A stretch of 7,697 nucleotides of DNA, from NCBI GenBank assembly GCA_031264715.1, contig JAISDP010000060.1, forward strand, positions 1 through 7,697, written 5' to 3'. The position numbers were made by a program, and so were the translations under genes. Shown here in pieces: positions 5,707 through 7,697 of this stretch (its first letter is position 1; the number at the start of each line of letters is the position of its first letter). The notes under the pieces were generated by a model that saw nothing but the letters and a program-made list of their open reading frames with translations, did not search any database and was not told the DNA's origin. This DNA is from Bacteroidales bacterium (lineage in GTDB: Bacteria > Bacteroidota > Bacteroidia > Bacteroidales > UBA4181).

Positions 5707-7443
5707 ATGACTTCTCAAGGCTTCAGCCATAAAGACTTGGAGAAATACTCCTCGGCATATACGCTCTCCGACATGGAGATTTTTATCTTTCCCGAATTAT
5801 TCTATTCGCTGGTGCTGGCCAACATCATGTCGCCCGTAATATGGAAATGGCGCGAAGATCCCTGGTTTGCCAACATCGAAAACAAGTCATTCATCTACAG
5901 GATCAACCGGGTGAAGCAATATATCATGGAGCATTTCTCGTTCAACCTCGATCTCGATACCTGGGGACTTACCGATAAGGAACAGGAACTGGCGCGTTTC
6001 AGCGATTTTGTCGATGCCGGGAGCCTGAGCCAGAGTAATGCGCTGTTTGGCTACGAGGGCGACAAATACTATTTCGACATCGACATACGCAGGCATTTCG
6101 GGTTGGACAGGTATACGAGCAATACGATTCCGTACTGGAAAACCGAAACCGTTGAGGCTATGATGGCTTTCCGCCATAAGGAAGGCTTTACGGTGGGAGC
6201 AGGCGAATGTGTATCGCTTTCGTCGCTTTATGCGGCCGCCATGTTTATTGTGGGGCGCATCCCGCTTGAGAAAATCTTCCTGATCGCTACGCCCTTACAT
6301 TCGCAGAACTTCATTGCCGAACGCGATGGTATTCTCACCAATAACCGGCGTATCGTCACCAAAAACATGTGGTACAACGGTACGGAGCTTTCGGCCAAAG
6401 CCCGGCGGGCCATCGAGAACGAGAAAATTACCATCGTGTCGCACCTCACCGGATATATTCATACCCTGTATGACAAAGCAACCATCGACCTGGAAGCATA
6501 CAGGGGCTTTGAAAAGAGCCTGCGCAATTTCCTGACCACGGATTTTAATTTTGAACTGTTTACCAATTTCCTGCGTACGAAAAATGAGTTTTGGGACTGT
6601 TTCCAATACCGGCATATCCGTAACAATAAAACATGCTATATTGAGTTGCGCACCATATTCAGCTACGAACATTCAAGCAAGAACAAATTCATGGGCGATA
6701 GCCGCAAGGCGCTGTTTGAGGAAATAGATCCGCGCGATTTCTATTTCACGCCCAAGGAAGGAAAAATCATCATCAATGATTTCGAGGATTTCCTGAATAA
6801 AAACAAGGATTTGAGCTTTGATGAAAAGAAAGACTATTTCATCGACCATATCCTGCCGGAACGGTGCAGCCGCATGCGCGACATGTTCGAGGAGATGCGC
6901 ACATTCATACATATTGATCCGCGCCTGCCCGATGACCAAAAGGAGTACGTGGCTATGCCGCGCCTGCAAATAACTACCGGCCAATCACGCGAAGAAATCA
7001 TGGAGCACATCGTCGCCATGGCTTCGCAGAATGAGTTTGCCGGGCTTGCCCGGTATGCTTACCGCGAAATGGAAGCTATCAGCTGGATACCGTTCGTAAA
7101 AGCCGCTGTCGAACGGAATCCGGTTTGTATCGAGGACTTAAAAGGCAAAACCATCGATGAGACATATCAGGCGCTGATGGATATGCCCGGCGAATCGATC
7201 TACAGCGACAATCGCCTGGCACAGCCCGACGAGGTGTGGAACTTCGGATTGGGCGACGGTATGGAGAAAGCTTTTGTACTGATCAACTGCATGAGGTCTC
7301 TTGATCACGACCACCCGATCGGCTTTGAAACAAAAGATTCGGAAGTTATTGTCACCCAGCATGACGGTAAGGAGTATCGCTTCCCTTCCGCCAAGAAATA
7401 TGAAAAGAAGCTGATGGTGAAGGGCGACGTAATTGAGGAGTAG
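5707..7443 (+). CDS. Uncharacterised 578-residue protein with transglutaminase-like Cys/His motifs
   Basis: I do not recognise a named family. No signal peptide and no convincing membrane helix are seen, so the protein is probably cytoplasmic. After an N-terminal segment with SDMEIFIFPELFYSLVLANI (21-40), residues 160-220 resemble a transglutaminase-like core: GAGEC168VSLSSLYAAAMF is the helix led by the nucleophile cysteine, and H198 in ATPLHSQNFI is a possible catalytic histidine, with D207 or N220 as possible third residues. The middle (about 270-410) is charged and rich in aromatic residues, with no motif I know. Near the C-terminus, QPDEVWNFGLGDGMEKAFVL (506-525) again resembles the transglutaminase cysteine helix (GDC-x2-KA-x-LL), but the cysteine position is G518; this copy would be inactive. 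The ATG at 5707 follows a -7 element by 33 nt. The gene is divergent from the MATE gene and convergent with holA. The coding sequence is intact, with base composition like its neighbours. The enzyme assignment is an inference from motif shape. Confidence 0.9.
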   Translation: MTSQGFSHKDLEKYSSAYTLSDMEIFIFPELFYSLVLANIMSPVIWKWREDPWFANIENKSFIYRINRVKQYIMEHFSFNLDLDTWGLTDKEQELARFSDFVDAGSLSQSNALFGYEGDKYYFDIDIRRHFGLDRYTSNTIPYWKTETVEAMMAFRHKEGFTVGAGECVSLSSLYAAAMFIVGRIPLEKIFLIATPLHSQNFIAERDGILTNNRRIVTKNMWYNGTELSAKARRAIENEKITIVSHLTGYIHTLYDKATIDLEAYRGFEKSLRNFLTTDFNFELFTNFLRTKNEFWDCFQYRHIRNNKTCYIELRTIFSYEHSSKNKFMGDSRKALFEEIDPRDFYFTPKEGKIIINDFEDFLNKNKDLSFDEKKDYFIDHILPERCSRMRDMFEEMRTFIHIDPRLPDDQKEYVAMPRLQITTGQSREEIMEHIVAMASQNEFAGLARYAYREMEAISWIPFVKAAVERNPVCIEDLKGKTIDETYQALMDMPGESIYSDNRLAQPDEVWNFGLGDGMEKAFVLINCMRSLDHDHPIGFETKDSEVIVTQHDGKEYRFPSAKKYEKKLMVKGDVIEE

Positions 7444-7449
7444 GGGCTG

Positions 7450-7697
7450 TCAATGCAAAATCCTGAATGTCATTTCCCGCATCAGGTCGCCGGCGGAAGC
7501 TGAGGAGTTGCCCACGCCTTTCGATTTCAGATCGTATTCGCGCAGTGTGGATATGATCTGGATGATCTTCGGAGCGGGATATTTACGTGCAGCCGCCTCA
7601 TAATCCTTTACATAAAAGGGGGGAATTTTCAACGCAGCCGCTGCCTGCGACTTATCAGGCAGATAATGGTACGTGAGTATCTTCACAAAGTATGAAT
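7450..7697 (-). CDS. holA: DNA polymerase III delta subunit, partial (C-terminal about 82 residues)
   Basis: HolA is the clamp-loader subunit that opens the sliding clamp. Only the C-terminal helical domain lies in the window; the frame is open through the right edge, and the GTG at 7686 is an internal codon, not a start. The visible part reads SYFVKILTYHYLPDKS, then a helical stretch with PPFYVKDYEAAARKYPAPKI and LREYDLKSKGVGN, ending in MREMTFRILH. These are characteristic of the C-terminal collar domain of Bacteroidetes HolA (the VKDYEAAA and REYDLKSKGVGN motifs). The stop is 6 nt from the stop of the convergent 578-residue gene, so there is no room for a separate terminator between them. 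No functional link between the two genes is implied. Confidence 0.88.
   Translation of the reverse strand, partial: SYFVKILTYHYLPDKSQAAAALKIPPFYVKDYEAAARKYPAPKIIQIISTLREYDLKSKGVGNSSASAGDLMREMTFRILH

Noticed and set aside
7450..7686. Complete 78-residue gene starting at GTG 7686
   Set aside because: The frame continues open to the window edge and the protein matches the C-terminal end of HolA, so it is a truncated larger gene.

Overview
The window looks like chromosomal DNA from a member of the Bacteroidota, most likely an anaerobic Bacteroidales species. The grounds are the sdhC-sdhA-sdhB order with one cytochrome b anchor, protein sequences that look like Bacteroidales versions of SdhA, SdhB, TadA and HolA, perfect Bacteroidetes-type -7 promoter elements (TAnnTTTG), and A-rich translation leaders without clear Shine-Dalgarno sequences. 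The taxon is inferred from recalled family sequences; no search was run.

Layout. Positions 1-3287 (minus strand) hold a succinate dehydrogenase / fumarate reductase operon, read as sdhC (cytochrome b), sdhA (flavoprotein), sdhB (iron-sulfur protein, cut by the left edge). A promoter and an upstream 19-bp interrupted palindrome lie at 3344-3415. Positions 3487-3660 are a gene-free patch of small hairpins, most with 3-nt loops, that looks like a dispersed intergenic repeat. Positions 3706-5557 (minus strand) hold a MATE-family efflux transporter followed by tadA, probably one transcript. A 149-bp divergent intergenic region separates the MATE gene from a plus-strand gene at 5707-7443. That gene encodes a 578-residue cytoplasmic protein I cannot name; it carries a transglutaminase-like Cys/His arrangement and a second, apparently cysteine-less copy of the same motif near its C-terminus. 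The right edge holds the C-terminal end of holA (DNA polymerase III delta subunit), convergent with it and only 6 nt away.

How the genes work together. SdhC, SdhA and SdhB form one membrane complex linking succinate/fumarate interconversion to the (mena)quinone pool; in anaerobic Bacteroidales this complex usually runs as fumarate reductase. TadA (tRNA wobble inosine) and HolA (clamp loading) are housekeeping functions with no evident link to the complex. The MATE transporter and the 578-residue protein are the accessory genes. The least explained items are the 578-residue protein, the hairpin repeat and the palindrome upstream of sdhC. No mobile element, CRISPR array, tRNA or rRNA was seen.
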